This document shows positions 51,141 through 59,614 of a stretch of DNA of 64,000 nt, in pieces. The stretch's first letter is position 1. Each line of letters starts with the position of its first letter. The DNA is from CBDIHP01 sp965279195. GTDB taxonomy: Bacteria > Planctomycetota > Planctomycetia > Isosphaerales > Isosphaeraceae. The stretch lies in assembly GCA_965279195.1 (NCBI GenBank), contig CBDIHP010000045.1, positions 262,124 to 326,123 on the forward strand. Direction: 5' to 3'. The notes under the pieces are model-generated. The model had not been told where the DNA came from, searched no databases, and worked only from the letters and a program-made list of their open reading frames with translations. Made by a program: the position numbers and the translations under genes.

Positions 51141-51768
51141 GCTGCACCTCCTCGAAGATCCGGGCCGCGACGACGTCGGGCTCGTGGCCAGCATCGATGA
51201 TGACGCATGGGCCCGACAGTCTCGGGGCCGCCGACTGGAACCCCTCCCGGACGGCCTGCCGGTACGAATCCGGCCGGTCCTCGATCCGGTCCCGGCCCGC
51301 CCCGACGCCACGCTCGCGCGCGACTTCGCGGGGCACATCCAGGATCAGGGTCAGGTCCGGCATCAATCCGCCCGTCGCCACCTCGCCGACTCGCCAGAGA
51401 TCGGCCACATCCAGACCGCCGGCGTACCCTTGATAGACGACGTTCGATAGGAGGAATCGGTCGGTGACGACCACCTTACCGACCCCCAGCGCGGGGCGGA
51501 TGATCTCCTCCACGAGCTGAGCCCGGCTGGCCATGTACAGGAGCATCTCGGATCGCATCGAAATCGGGATATTCGAGCGATCGAGCAGGATCGACCGGAG
51601 CCGGTCGCCGAGCAGGGTGCCGCCGGGGTCGCGGCAGGCGACGACCTCGCGGCCGAGCGTGCGCAGTCGCTCGACCAGCCGCGCGGCCTGGGTCGTCTTG
51701 CCCCCGCCGTCGGGGCCTTCGAGTGCGATGAAGAGGCCCCGGCTCGGGGGCGGGCTGTCGCTGGTCAT
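51112..51768 (-). CDS. tmk: Thymidylate kinase
   Basis: 218 residues. P-loop LEGPDGGGKTTQAARL, the DRFLLSNVVYQGYAG segment with the dTMP-binding Arg, and a lid-type region RERGVGAGRDRIEDRPDSY are typical. It phosphorylates dTMP to dTDP. The P-loop reads GPDGGGKTT, a normal variant. ATG 51768. Confidence 0.95.
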   Translation of the reverse strand: MTSDSPPPSRGLFIALEGPDGGGKTTQAARLVERLRTLGREVVACRDPGGTLLGDRLRSILLDRSNIPISMRSEMLLYMASRAQLVEEIIRPALGVGKVVVTDRFLLSNVVYQGYAGGLDVADLWRVGEVATGGLMPDLTLILDVPREVARERGVGAGRDRIEDRPDSYRQAVREGFQSAAPRLSGPCVIIDAGHEPDVVAARIFEEVQRALALDPRS

Positions 51769-51844
51769 GGATCGGGCCGAGAGGGATGGCGGTCGGGACT
51801 CGGCCGGTATCCTAACCGATCGGGCCCCGTCCGGCCATCGGCCC

Positions 51845-53494
51845 TCAGCCGACCATCCCCGCCGCCCGCACCAGCTCGTAGGTCCTGTAACCTCCGGGGA
51901 CGTTCGCGGTGTCGAGGCCCAGGTGCTTCAGCAAGGTGGCCGCGATGTAGCCCCGCTGGCCGACCTGGCAATAGGTGACGATGCGTCGATCCTTCGGCAA
52001 CTCGCCCAGCCGATCCCGCAGCTCATCCACCGGGATGTTCACCGCCCCCGGGATCGAGCCCCGGGCAAACTCCTCGGGCGTACGGACGTCGACCAGGAAA
52101 CCGTCCAGCCCCGGCTTGAGATCCTCGGCGGGGACCACCGCGACGTCGCCGCGGACGACGTTCGCGGCGACGAATCCGACCATGTTGATCGGATCCTTCG
52201 CCGATCCGAACTGCGGGGCGTAGGCCAGCTCGGCCTCCTCCAGGTCGAAGACCGTGAAACCAGCCTGGATCGCCATCGCGAGGACATCGATCCGACGGTC
52301 CACCCCCTCCTGGCCGACCACCTGGCCCCCGAGGATCTTGCCGGTCTCGGGGTTGAACAGGAGCTTGATCGAGAGCGGCTTCGCCCCCGGGTAGTAGCCG
52401 GCATGGTGCGCGGGGTGGACATAAACCTTCTGGAATGCGCGGCCCAGCCGCCTGAGTGACTTCTCCGACTCCCCTGTCATCCCCGCGACCCATCCGAACA
52501 GGCCAATGATCGCCGTCCCTTGACTGCCCCGGAACCGGCCGGACTTTCCGAAGATGTGGTCGGCCGCGATCCGCCCCTGCCGGTTGGCTGGGCCCGCGAG
52601 CGGGATCTGGGCCGGGAGGCCGCTGACGAAACCCTGGATTTCGACCATGTCGCCGACGGCGTAGATGTCAGGGTCGGCGGTCTGCATCGCCGAGTTCACC
52701 CGGACCCCGCCACGCCCGGCGACCGCCAGCCCGGCCTCGGCCGCCAGACGGTTCTCCGGACGGACGCCAATCCCCAAAATGACCCGGTCGGTCTCGATCG
52801 ACTCGCCCGACTTGAGCCGTACGACGATCGAGCCGTTCACGCCCTCAAACCCGACGGCCGAGTCGCCCAGCCTGACCGTAACGCCTTGCTGGATCAGGAC
52901 ATCCCTGATGGGGATGCTCATCTCGGGATCGAGCGGCGGCAGGATCTGGGACTGGAATTCGACGACCGTGGTCTGGATCCCTCGGCGGACGAGGTTCTCG
53001 GCCATCTCCAGGCCGATGAATCCGGCCCCGACGATCACAGCCCGTTTGGCTCCCCGGTCGAACGCCGCCTTGATCCGATCGGCGTCGGCGAGGTCGCGGA
53101 GGGTGTCGATGCCGGGCTGGTCGGCGCCGGGGACCGCCGGCCGGAGTGGGGCGGCCCCGGTGGAGAGGATGAGCTTGTCGTAGGGCTGTTCGGATTCGAT
53201 GCCCGTGTCCAGGGACCGCACCCGGACGACCTTCCGGGCCCGGTCGATCGACAGAACGTCTGTCCTGGTGCGGACATCGATCCGGAACCGCTTGCGGAGC
53301 AATTCGGGCTTGACCACGAGCAGTTTGGCCCGGTCGGCGATCTCTCCGCCGATGTAGTAGGGCATGCCGCAGTTGGCGAAGGAGACGTCCGGGCCCCGCT
53401 CAAACAGCACGATCTCGGCCGATTCCGAGAGCCTCCGGGCCCTGGCGGCGGCCGACGCCCCGCCCGCCACTCCGCCGACGATCAACAGTCGCAT
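51845..53494 (-). CDS. CoA-disulfide reductase fused to a rhodanese domain
   Basis: 549 residues. The FAD-binding start LLIVGGVAGGASAAARARR, the redox Cys at 42 (SFANCGMPYYIGG), the NAD-binding VIVGAGFIGLEMAENL, and IYAVGDMVEI form the CoA-disulfide reductase/NADH oxidase core. The last ~100 residues are a rhodanese with active Cys in TYCQVGQRGY. Fusions like this (CoADR-RHD) reduce CoA disulfides or persulfides. ATG 53494 behind GGAGGGAGGATGCC. It follows a separate rhodanese gene by 75 nt on the same strand, so the pair probably handles sulfane sulfur. A small palindrome CTAACGTGTTAG (53562-53573) lies between the genes. Confidence 0.9.
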   Translation of the reverse strand: MRLLIVGGVAGGASAAARARRLSESAEIVLFERGPDVSFANCGMPYYIGGEIADRAKLLVVKPELLRKRFRIDVRTRTDVLSIDRARKVVRVRSLDTGIESEQPYDKLILSTGAAPLRPAVPGADQPGIDTLRDLADADRIKAAFDRGAKRAVIVGAGFIGLEMAENLVRRGIQTTVVEFQSQILPPLDPEMSIPIRDVLIQQGVTVRLGDSAVGFEGVNGSIVVRLKSGESIETDRVILGIGVRPENRLAAEAGLAVAGRGGVRVNSAMQTADPDIYAVGDMVEIQGFVSGLPAQIPLAGPANRQGRIAADHIFGKSGRFRGSQGTAIIGLFGWVAGMTGESEKSLRRLGRAFQKVYVHPAHHAGYYPGAKPLSIKLLFNPETGKILGGQVVGQEGVDRRIDVLAMAIQAGFTVFDLEEAELAYAPQFGSAKDPINMVGFVAANVVRGDVAVVPAEDLKPGLDGFLVDVRTPEEFARGSIPGAVNIPVDELRDRLGELPKDRRIVTYCQVGQRGYIAATLLKHLGLDTANVPGGYRTYELVRAAGMVG

Positions 53495-53569
53495 GGCATC
53501 CTCCCTCCGCAACCGGCGCGCAACGCGGCCATCGCCGTCGACGGCCCGAAGTTCCATCGCCCTAACGTG

Positions 53570-54112
53570 TTAGCGAGCCCCGGCCTGATTCCAGGGCATC
53601 CTGGCGATGAGCATCCCCATCGCGCAGGTGTCGGTGATCCCGGCGAAGACCAGCCCGGCCCCGACGAACCCCGCCAGCCCGAAGAAACCGGGGTGAACGA
53701 GCCACCCAAGGGCCGTCCCCAGGACGACCAGGCCCCCAGCGGCGATCCGGACCTGCCTCTCCAGAGACATGACCGTCTTGCCGCTCCGCTCGACCGGCAA
53801 CCCCGCCTTCTCCCAGGCCAGGGTCCCCCCTTCGACGTTGACGACCGCCCCCAGGCCCGCCGCCCTGAGCTTGTCGCAGGCCGTACGGCCCCGCGCACCC
53901 GAGCGGCAGATCACGTAGATCGGCCCGGTCCCGGCCATGCTCCGGACGGCCTCCGGGTCCAGACGGTCGAGCGGGACCGACCGGGCCGAGGTCGCGTGGA
54001 TCTCCGCAAACTCCGCCGGAGTACGGACATCGATCAGGATCGCCGGCTCGCTACCCTTGAGCCTCTCCGCCAATGCCGCCGGCTCGATCGACTCCGCGAC
54101 GGATGTCCCCAT
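53570..54112 (-). CDS. Rhodanese-DUF2892 membrane protein
   Basis: 180 residues. An N-terminal rhodanese domain (ILIDVRTPAEFAEIHATSA) with active Cys69 (ICRSGARG) is joined to a C-terminal DUF2892-like membrane part with two helices (RIAAGGLVVLGTALGWL; FFGLAGFVGAGLVFAGITD), as in YgaP. It moves sulfane sulfur at the inner membrane. GGAG lies 9 nt before ATG 54112. The promoter at 54154-54182 drives it, probably with the CoA-disulfide reductase gene. Confidence 0.85.
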   Translation of the reverse strand: MGTSVAESIEPAALAERLKGSEPAILIDVRTPAEFAEIHATSARSVPLDRLDPEAVRSMAGTGPIYVICRSGARGRTACDKLRAAGLGAVVNVEGGTLAWEKAGLPVERSGKTVMSLERQVRIAAGGLVVLGTALGWLVHPGFFGLAGFVGAGLVFAGITDTCAMGMLIARMPWNQAGAR

Positions 54113-54125
54113 CTCAAAATCTCCG

Positions 54126-54138
54126 GAACAAAGCCAAT
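54126..54138 (-). repeat. Dispersed repeat ATTGGCTTTGTTC, minus strand
   Basis: It sits between the promoter and the ATG of the rhodanese gene, inside the 5' leader, and matches 22738-22750 exactly. Confidence 0.55.
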
Positions 54139-54153
54139 GACTGCGTTTAATCT

Positions 54154-54182
54154 ACTATATGTCACAATGGTTGATTAGTCAA
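54154..54182 (-). promoter_or_regulatory. Consensus-like promoter of the rhodanese operon, with inverted repeat
   Basis: On the minus strand TTGACT, 17 nt, TATAGT. The -35 overlaps the TAA stop of the dehydroquinate-synthase-like gene. Short arms TAATC and GATTA, 21 nt apart, bracket the spacer and -10, a layout where an ArsR-type sulfur sensor could bind. This is the most AT-rich spot in the area. Confidence 0.65.
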
Positions 54183-55419
54183 GCTTCGGTGAACTGCAGG
54201 TCACGATGGGGCGGTCGGCGATTGGGTTCGTTCGGGCAGACTGGAGGATCGGGGCGGGGGCATGAATCCTGGTCCGGAGATGAGCGAGGGCCTCGCGGAC
54301 GAGAGAGGCGTCCATCTCGTGGACATCGACAGGCTGGCCCACCCCGCGCAGGAGGGTGATGGTCAGGCGGCCGCCGAGGTGCTGGCGGAACTCTTCGAGG
54401 CCGTCGAGGATGGGAGTCGGGTCGTCAAGGATGGGGTCGTGGAGGGGGAAGCCGAGCTCGAGCAGGCACCGGATGACGGCCTCCGCATCCTCGGCCGGAA
54501 GCCCTTGCGACATCTGGGAATAGATGGTGTCGAGGGCCACGCCGATGGCGACGGCCTCGCCGTGCCGGACGCGGAAGTCGGTCAGCGCCTCGATGCGGTG
54601 GGCGGACCAGTGGCCGAAGTCGAGGGGGCGGGCCTCGCGGGTTTCGAACGGGTCTCCGCCGAGGGTGATGTGGTCGCGGTGAAGCTCGGCCGAGGCCCGG
54701 ATGACGGGCAGGGCGGCCGAGGGGTTGCGATCTCGTATGGCCTTGGCGTCTCGGCAGATGCGTTCGAAGAGGTTGCGATCCTTGAGCAGCGAGACCTTGA
54801 CCGCCTCGGAGAATCCGCAGCGGTAGTCGCGGTCGGGCAGGCTGTCGAGCAGGCCGGCGTCGTTGATGACGGCCCAGGGGACGGCGAACGAGCCAAGCCA
54901 GTTCTTCTTGCCGAAGAGGTTGACGGCGTTCTTGACCCCGACGCCCGAGTCGGCCTGGCCCAGTGTGGTGGTCGGGAACCGGACGAGGCGGAGGCCCCGG
55001 TGGGCGACGGCCGCCGCGAATCCCACGGCGTCCAGCACGGCGCCGCCGCCGATCACGACGACGTAGCTGCGACGGTCCAAACCCTGATCGTGGAACGACT
55101 TGAGGATCCGTTCCAGGATCTGGAGGTCGTTCTTGACCGCCTCGCCGCCGGGTACGGTCTGGACCTCACCCGCCAGTTCGACGCGGTCGGGATTCGACCG
55201 AACGAAGCCAATCAGGCGATCGGGCAGGTCGGGCATTGCCGTGGCGACGTGCTCGTCGAGCCAGAATTGCACCCGGGCGGGGCGGTCGCCGGACGGTTCG
55301 AGGACGTTCGCGAAGACGTCCTGCTCGCGGCCAAGGACGTCCTCGGTGAAGTGGAGGCGATGCGTGAACGTTGGGGCGAACCGAACCTCGGTGCGGTCGT
55401 CCAGGGTTCCGGGCGTCAT
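54175..55419 (-). CDS. 3-dehydroquinate synthase-like protein, EboD type
   Basis: 414 residues. Conserved AroB-fold segments: VVVIGGGAVLDAVGFAAAVA, RFPTTTLGQADSGVGVKNAV, NLFGKKNWLGSF and RDYRCGFSEAVKVSLLKD. The sequence TTTLGQADSGVGVKN and the C-terminal extension resemble EboD, the sugar-phosphate cyclase of the ebo cluster, more than housekeeping AroB. The metal-binding His/Glu residues (DHITLGG, RHGEAV) seem kept. ATG 55419. The last ~15 residues (ARTNPIADRP and onward) are translated from the dispersed repeat at 54221, so the tail is probably not ancestral. Other ebo genes are not in the window. Confidence 0.75.
   Translation of the reverse strand: MTPGTLDDRTEVRFAPTFTHRLHFTEDVLGREQDVFANVLEPSGDRPARVQFWLDEHVATAMPDLPDRLIGFVRSNPDRVELAGEVQTVPGGEAVKNDLQILERILKSFHDQGLDRRSYVVVIGGGAVLDAVGFAAAVAHRGLRLVRFPTTTLGQADSGVGVKNAVNLFGKKNWLGSFAVPWAVINDAGLLDSLPDRDYRCGFSEAVKVSLLKDRNLFERICRDAKAIRDRNPSAALPVIRASAELHRDHITLGGDPFETREARPLDFGHWSAHRIEALTDFRVRHGEAVAIGVALDTIYSQMSQGLPAEDAEAVIRCLLELGFPLHDPILDDPTPILDGLEEFRQHLGGRLTITLLRGVGQPVDVHEMDASLVREALAHLRTRIHAPAPILQSARTNPIADRPIVTCSSPKLD
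54221..54233 (+). repeat. Dispersed repeat ATTGGGTTCGTTC in the 3' end of a gene
   Basis: It lies inside the last 50 nt of the dehydroquinate-synthase-like gene (opposite strand) and encodes ARTNPI there. Identical to the copy at 46730. Confidence 0.6.
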
Positions 55420-55594
55420 CGTCGGTCGTCGTCCTCGGGCCAGGCGGGGAGGATGGCGGCGGGCGGGGATTGTCGGGGCGCGGGCTCGCTCCCCGGGGAC
55501 CTTCATCTTATCTTACGCAAGGATCCATCACAAAGCTCGCACCGGGTGGCCCCGGCTGTCCAGAATCGACCGCCTACGATCGGATATCGGCAAC

Positions 55595-56338
55595 ATGGTC
55601 GAGTTCACCGCCCACCGCGGGGAGTCGCGCGACGCCCCCGAGAACACGATGTCGGCCTTCCGGCTCGCCTGGGTGCGGGGCATCCGCTCGGTCGAACTCG
55701 ACGTTCACCTGAGCCGGGACGGCGTGCTCGTGGTCCACCACGACCCGGACACCGAGCGGATGACGGGCGAGAATCGGATCATCCGCGACCTCAACTACGC
55801 CGACCTGGCCGATCTCGACACCGGCTGGGGGAAGGGCGAGTCCTTCGTCGGTGAGCGGATCGCCCGTCTGGAGGATGTACTCATAGCCATGCCGGGTGAG
55901 GGGCGTCTCCTGGTCGAGATCAAGTCGGGGCCGGAGTCGGTCGAGCCGCTCCGGCTGGCGATGGAGCGCGCGGGCGCTGGCCCCGGTCGGGTCCAGGTCA
56001 TCTGCTTCGAGACGGATGTGCTGGTCGAGGTCCGCTCCCGGTTGCCCGGGCTCCGGGTGCAGTTCCTGGCGGAGTACACGGACGAGGTCGCGCGGGACTG
56101 GCGCTCGCACCTGGCCGGGTGGGTCGAGACGGCCCGGGAGGCGGGGTTCCACGGTCTGGGCCTGGATCGGCGGATCCCGCTGGATGTCGGGGCGGTCGAA
56201 TCCGTGCGGCGGAATGGCCTGCACCTGCACGTCTGGACGGTGGATGACCCGGATCGGGCGAGGGAATTGGTCGGGGTCGGTGTGGAGTCGATCACGAGCA
56301 ACCGGGCGGCATGGCTGCGTGACCGGGTGGCTGATTAG
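55595..56338 (+). CDS. Glycerophosphodiester phosphodiesterase
   Basis: 247 residues. The start VEFTAHRGESRDAPENTMSA holds the catalytic His and Glu, ELDVHLSRDGVLVVHHD the metal ligands and second His, and LHVWTVDDPDRARELVG closes the barrel. It releases glycerol-3-phosphate from glycerophosphodiesters. No signal peptide, so likely cytoplasmic UgpQ type. ATG 55595 has a weak ribosome site. Divergent from the EboD-like gene. Confidence 0.9.
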   Translation: MVEFTAHRGESRDAPENTMSAFRLAWVRGIRSVELDVHLSRDGVLVVHHDPDTERMTGENRIIRDLNYADLADLDTGWGKGESFVGERIARLEDVLIAMPGEGRLLVEIKSGPESVEPLRLAMERAGAGPGRVQVICFETDVLVEVRSRLPGLRVQFLAEYTDEVARDWRSHLAGWVETAREAGFHGLGLDRRIPLDVGAVESVRRNGLHLHVWTVDDPDRARELVGVGVESITSNRAAWLRDRVAD

Positions 56339-56670
56339 GCCCATGCCGGGGCGGTCGGGCTTGGTCTTGCGTCGGCGCATCGGGGTGACTAGGCTGTTGG
56401 GGAGATGGAACCGCGGCTCCGGGGCATGGCACCGGCGGTCGCGGTCATTTGCTTGACGACGTCGGCTCCGAGGCGGGCCGTCGCGGAACGCGGCGGGCTC
56501 CGGTGAGTGGGCCGGCGGGCTTGATTGGGTCGATGGTGCTGTCGGTCGGAATGCCCCCCGCGCACGCGCGGGTGTCCTCGATCGGTCCGACGCTTGATGG
56601 GAACGACACGGCGGGGCCTTCTCGGAAGGGCCCGTCTCGGCCTGACACCAGGCAGCAGGAGCAGCTAGGC
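56339..56670. other. 332-nt gap before greA, no gene
   Basis: GC-rich with a small hairpin CCCGCG/CGCGGG near 56558-56575 and another around 56612-56640. No clear promoter box pair and no coding frame. Confidence 0.4.
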
Positions 56671-57150
56671 ATGTCCGCAGACCGCATCCCCATGTCGAAA
56701 GAGGGCTACGAGAAGCTCAAGGCCCAGCTCGACACGATGAAGAACGAGGAGATGCCGAAGATCGCCGAGCAGATCGCCCAGGCCCGCGGCTACGGCGACC
56801 TCTCCGAGAACGCCGAGTTCGACGCCGCCGTCGAGGCCCAGGGGATGCTCCAGGCCCGGATCAACGAGCTCCAGGACAAGATCGCCCGCGCGTTCATCGT
56901 CGACAAGTCCACCCTGCCCACTGACCGCGTCGTCTTCGGCTCGACCGTGAAGGTCCTCGACATGGGCCTCAACGACGAGGAAGACTTCACCCTCGTCGGC
57001 CCCGGCGAGGAGGATTACGACAACAACAAGATCCTCCTTACCAGCCCCATCGGCCAGGCCCTCCTCGGCAAGAAGATCGGCGACGTGGTCGAGGTGCCCG
57101 TCCCGCGCGGGACGCTCAAGCTCAAGGTCGTGGGCATCGCGATCAGCTGA
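56671..57150 (+). CDS. greA: Transcription elongation factor GreA
   Basis: 159 residues, standard GreA length. The N-terminal coiled coil (MSKEGYEKLKAQLDTMKNEE) with the tip ARGYGDLSENAEFDAA (acidic residues that enter the polymerase channel) precedes the C-terminal FKBP-like domain (TSPIGQALLGKKIGDVVEVP). It rescues backtracked RNA polymerase. AGGAG lies about 10 nt before ATG 56671. Convergent with the pseudouridine synthase gene, overlapping it by 8 nt. Confidence 0.95.
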   Translation: MSADRIPMSKEGYEKLKAQLDTMKNEEMPKIAEQIAQARGYGDLSENAEFDAAVEAQGMLQARINELQDKIARAFIVDKSTLPTDRVVFGSTVKVLDMGLNDEEDFTLVGPGEEDYDNNKILLTSPIGQALLGKKIGDVVEVPVPRGTLKLKVVGIAIS

Positions 57151-57877
57151 GTCCCGCGCGCGATCGCAGACCATCCGCACCGCTCCAGCCGGACCATTCC
57201 GGCGGCAGCGGTGCTTCGATTTTCAAGGGTTGCCCCGTCCGGGGATGCGCGAACTCCAGCCGCCTGGCATGTAGGGCGATGGCACCCCGCGCCGGCGGCT
57301 CCAGCCGCGACCCATACGCCGCGTCGCCGACGATCGGCCAGCCTCGATGGGCGCACTGGGCCCGGAGTTGATGCGTCCGGCCCGTCCGGGGACGCAGTTC
57401 GACGACGCAATGGGTCGGGTCGGCGTGGCGACCGAGGATCGTCGTGTCGGTGACCGCCCGCTTGGCGTTGGGATGCTCCGAAGATGGAATCGACGCGACG
57501 CCCTCGGGGCCGACGGGCGAGATCAAGTCGTCCCATGTGCCGCTCTTGAGTGGCGGCGAGCCTTCGTCCCTGGGAGCGAGCACGGCGAGGTAAGTCTTGT
57601 GCGGTACCTTCGCTGCGAACTGTTCCGAGAGCCTCCGCGCGGCCTTCTCGGTCTTCGCCCAGGCGATCACGCCCGACACCGGGCGGTCGAGTCGATGGAC
57701 GGTGCCGAGGTAGATGGCGAACGGATCTGAGGGGCTCAGGTACGACCGGATCCGGTCTTCGAGGGTCGGCTCGGCGCCCCGTTTCCCCTGGCTGAGGAGG
57801 CCGGGTGGCTTGGAGACGATCAGGAGGTGGGCGTCTTCGAACAGGATGTCGAGTGGGCATCCGGCGGGGTCTGGCAT
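57143..57877 (-). CDS. RluA/RluD-family pseudouridine synthase
   Basis: 244 residues. LLIVSKPPGLLSQG, GTVHRLDRPVSGVI with the catalytic Asp, and LRPRTGRTHQLRAQCAHRGW, PIVGDAAYG are diagnostic. There is no S4 domain, so it is the short RluA-like form. It isomerises uridine in rRNA or tRNA; the target is not deducible. ATG 57877. Confidence 0.9.
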   Translation of the reverse strand: MPDPAGCPLDILFEDAHLLIVSKPPGLLSQGKRGAEPTLEDRIRSYLSPSDPFAIYLGTVHRLDRPVSGVIAWAKTEKAARRLSEQFAAKVPHKTYLAVLAPRDEGSPPLKSGTWDDLISPVGPEGVASIPSSEHPNAKRAVTDTTILGRHADPTHCVVELRPRTGRTHQLRAQCAHRGWPIVGDAAYGSRLEPPARGAIALHARRLEFAHPRTGQPLKIEAPLPPEWSGWSGADGLRSRAGLS

Positions 57878-57957
57878 GTCGCGTGCTGTCTTCCGGATCG
57901 AGCCGTCGGCATGCTCCGATCGGTCGGGGCGGGCCGTCAGGCGAGGGAGGCGGGACC

Positions 57958-58278
57958 ATGCCGAGTGGCGACAAGTCGAAGTATACCGACAAGCAGAAGC
58001 GGATGGCGGAGCACATCGAGCAAGGTTACGAGGAGCGAGGCATCCCCAAGGACGAGGCCGAGAGTCGCGCCTGGGCGACCGTGAACAAGCAGACCGGCGG
58101 CGGCAACAAATCCGGAAGCGGCCGAGGCGTGCCCGACACCAACGTGTCGAGCAAGATCGGCGGCGAGAAGGGTGGCGCCGCCTCGGCCAGCCGCACCCCC
58201 GAACAACGCTCCGCCTCCGCCCGCAAGGCGGCCGAGACCCGCAAGCGGAACAGCGAAGCCAGGGCCGCATCCAAATAG
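57958..58278 (+). CDS. Small basic protein, often annotated as plasmid stabilisation protein
   Basis: 106 residues: KYTDKQKRMAEHIEQGYEER, then GIPKDEAESRAWATVNKQTG, followed by a Gly/Ser/Lys-rich tail (TPEQRSASARKAAETRKRN). I recall this family carrying the plasmid stabilisation label in databases, without a proven function; the composition suggests a nucleic-acid-binding protein. ATG 57958 follows GGAGGCGGGACC. Divergent from the pseudouridine synthase gene. Confidence 0.75.
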   Translation: MPSGDKSKYTDKQKRMAEHIEQGYEERGIPKDEAESRAWATVNKQTGGGNKSGSGRGVPDTNVSSKIGGEKGGAASASRTPEQRSASARKAAETRKRNSEARAASK

Positions 58279-58287
58279 TTAAACCTG

Positions 58288-58430
58288 TCGGGTGGGGTGC
58301 GGACGTCGACCCGCTGGGAGCCGTCACCCCACCGACATGTCGCCCGGCAGGTGGGCCGGTTCGTCGTGGCAACCGCCACCGTCGGTGGGGTGACGCCTCG
58401 CCTCCGGCTCGGCGTCCGCATCCCACCTGA
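58288..58430. repeat. 143-bp nested palindrome with GGTGGGGTG units
   Basis: Outer arms 58288-58305 and 58413-58430 pair with two mismatches (GGTGGGGTGCGGACG). Inner arms 58322-58336 and 58381-58395 are a perfect 15-bp inverted repeat (GTCACCCCACCGAC). The element fills the gap between two convergent genes, like the one at 14236. Confidence 0.85.
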
Positions 58431-58443
58431 GCAGCAAAATGGC

Positions 58444-59460
58444 CTACGCCTTCTTGGCGATGTTCACATACGCATGGACGTGCGGGGCGCCCCGGAAGTG
58501 CCAGACGAAGGTCGGGCCTTCGATGCGCCAGATGTCCCAGACGTGGTCGCCGCCGACGTCCTCGTTCTCGTAGAAGGCCATGTGGAGCTTGTCGAGCCCG
58601 CCGCCGTCCTTCATGATCGCCAGCGCCTCGGCGACGTCCTGCTCCCGGTAGGGGGACATCAGGACCTTGAGGACGGATTCGACCAGACCCTTCTGGTCCT
58701 TCGAGAGGTCGCCCACAGCGATGCCGGGGAACTTGCCCGCGTCGCCCTGGACGAGCACCGCGTCTTCCCTGGGTGCCTTGGGCTGGAGGGCCAATTTGCG
58801 CTGCGTGCCGTCGAGGGCTTCCAGGACCTCATTGGCCTTCACCGTCTGGTAGTAGAAGACGTTGCCGGGAAGCCCCTTCTCCTTGTCGCCCGCGCCGTGG
58901 CCGTAGATCATCGGCCCGCCGAACGCCGCGCCGGCGACGCTGTTGCCGTCGGCCCGGATGGTGAGGTGACGGCCGGTCAGCTCCCACTCGAACTTGTCGG
59001 ACTCGGGATCGCCGAAGATGGCGACGTGGTACTGGTCGAAGCCGCCGGCATCGTCTTCCATCTGCTTCTGGAACCGCTCGTACCCCTCGGGGCTGACGAC
59101 GCCCCGGAAGATCTCGTCCATGAGGGCGAGCTGATCCTTTTTGAGGAGTTCCTCGATCTTCGGCGGAGTGATCGGCCAGTTGGCGTTGATCTTCGACCTC
59201 AGGGGGTGGTCGAACGGGAAGTGGATGATCTTCTTCTGCTCGGGGGTGAGCGTCTTGAAGAGCCGCTTGACGGCGGTCTCGGCGGCGGGCGTCTGGCCCT
59301 TGTCGGCGGCCGCGGCGATCGCCCGGCTGGCGAGCGCCGGGGACAGCCCGGCGACCAGGGCCGCGCCGGCGACCTGGCGGACGAAGCCGCGACGGCTGAG
59401 GGCTCCCTCGGCCCCATCGCACTCGGGGCAACTCACGACCTTGCGCTCGCGATCGTTCAT
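58444..59460 (-). CDS. DUF3500 protein with Tat signal
   Basis: 338 residues. The leader SRRGFVRQVAGAALVAGLSP has the twin Arg and a hydrophobic core. The rest fits DUF3500: FKTLTPEQKKIIHFPFDHPL, GGFDQYHVAIFGDP, ELTGRHLTIRADGNSVAGAA, LMSPYREQDVAEAL, FYENEDVGGDHVWDIWRIEG. Members are secreted proteins of unknown role, common in planctomycetes. ATG 59460 is chosen because GGAGGACGAAGGG precedes it; an in-frame start 18 nt upstream is possible. A Cys pair (SCPECDG) precedes the leader. Confidence 0.85.
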   Translation of the reverse strand: MNDRERKVVSCPECDGAEGALSRRGFVRQVAGAALVAGLSPALASRAIAAAADKGQTPAAETAVKRLFKTLTPEQKKIIHFPFDHPLRSKINANWPITPPKIEELLKKDQLALMDEIFRGVVSPEGYERFQKQMEDDAGGFDQYHVAIFGDPESDKFEWELTGRHLTIRADGNSVAGAAFGGPMIYGHGAGDKEKGLPGNVFYYQTVKANEVLEALDGTQRKLALQPKAPREDAVLVQGDAGKFPGIAVGDLSKDQKGLVESVLKVLMSPYREQDVAEALAIMKDGGGLDKLHMAFYENEDVGGDHVWDIWRIEGPTFVWHFRGAPHVHAYVNIAKKA

Positions 59461-59614
59461 CCCTTCGTCCTCCCTCAAGCCGGGACGCGGATCGGCCCGG
59501 GACGTCCCGGGTGGTTCGGACTGTCGACCCTCCGCTGCCTGGCGAGAACGCCCATCATAGCGCGACGGGCGGGCGGATACGACGAGTTTGTCCCGGAGTC
59601 TGGAAATCGAGCGG

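Noticed and set aside
52520..54178. A 552-codon plus-strand open frame
   Set aside because: It runs opposite the CoA-disulfide reductase and rhodanese genes and lacks any recognisable segment.
55200..55212. Another copy of the dispersed repeat within the EboD-like gene
   Set aside because: It encodes an in-frame stretch (GFVRSNP) in the body of the protein that may be ordinary coding sequence; too weak alone.
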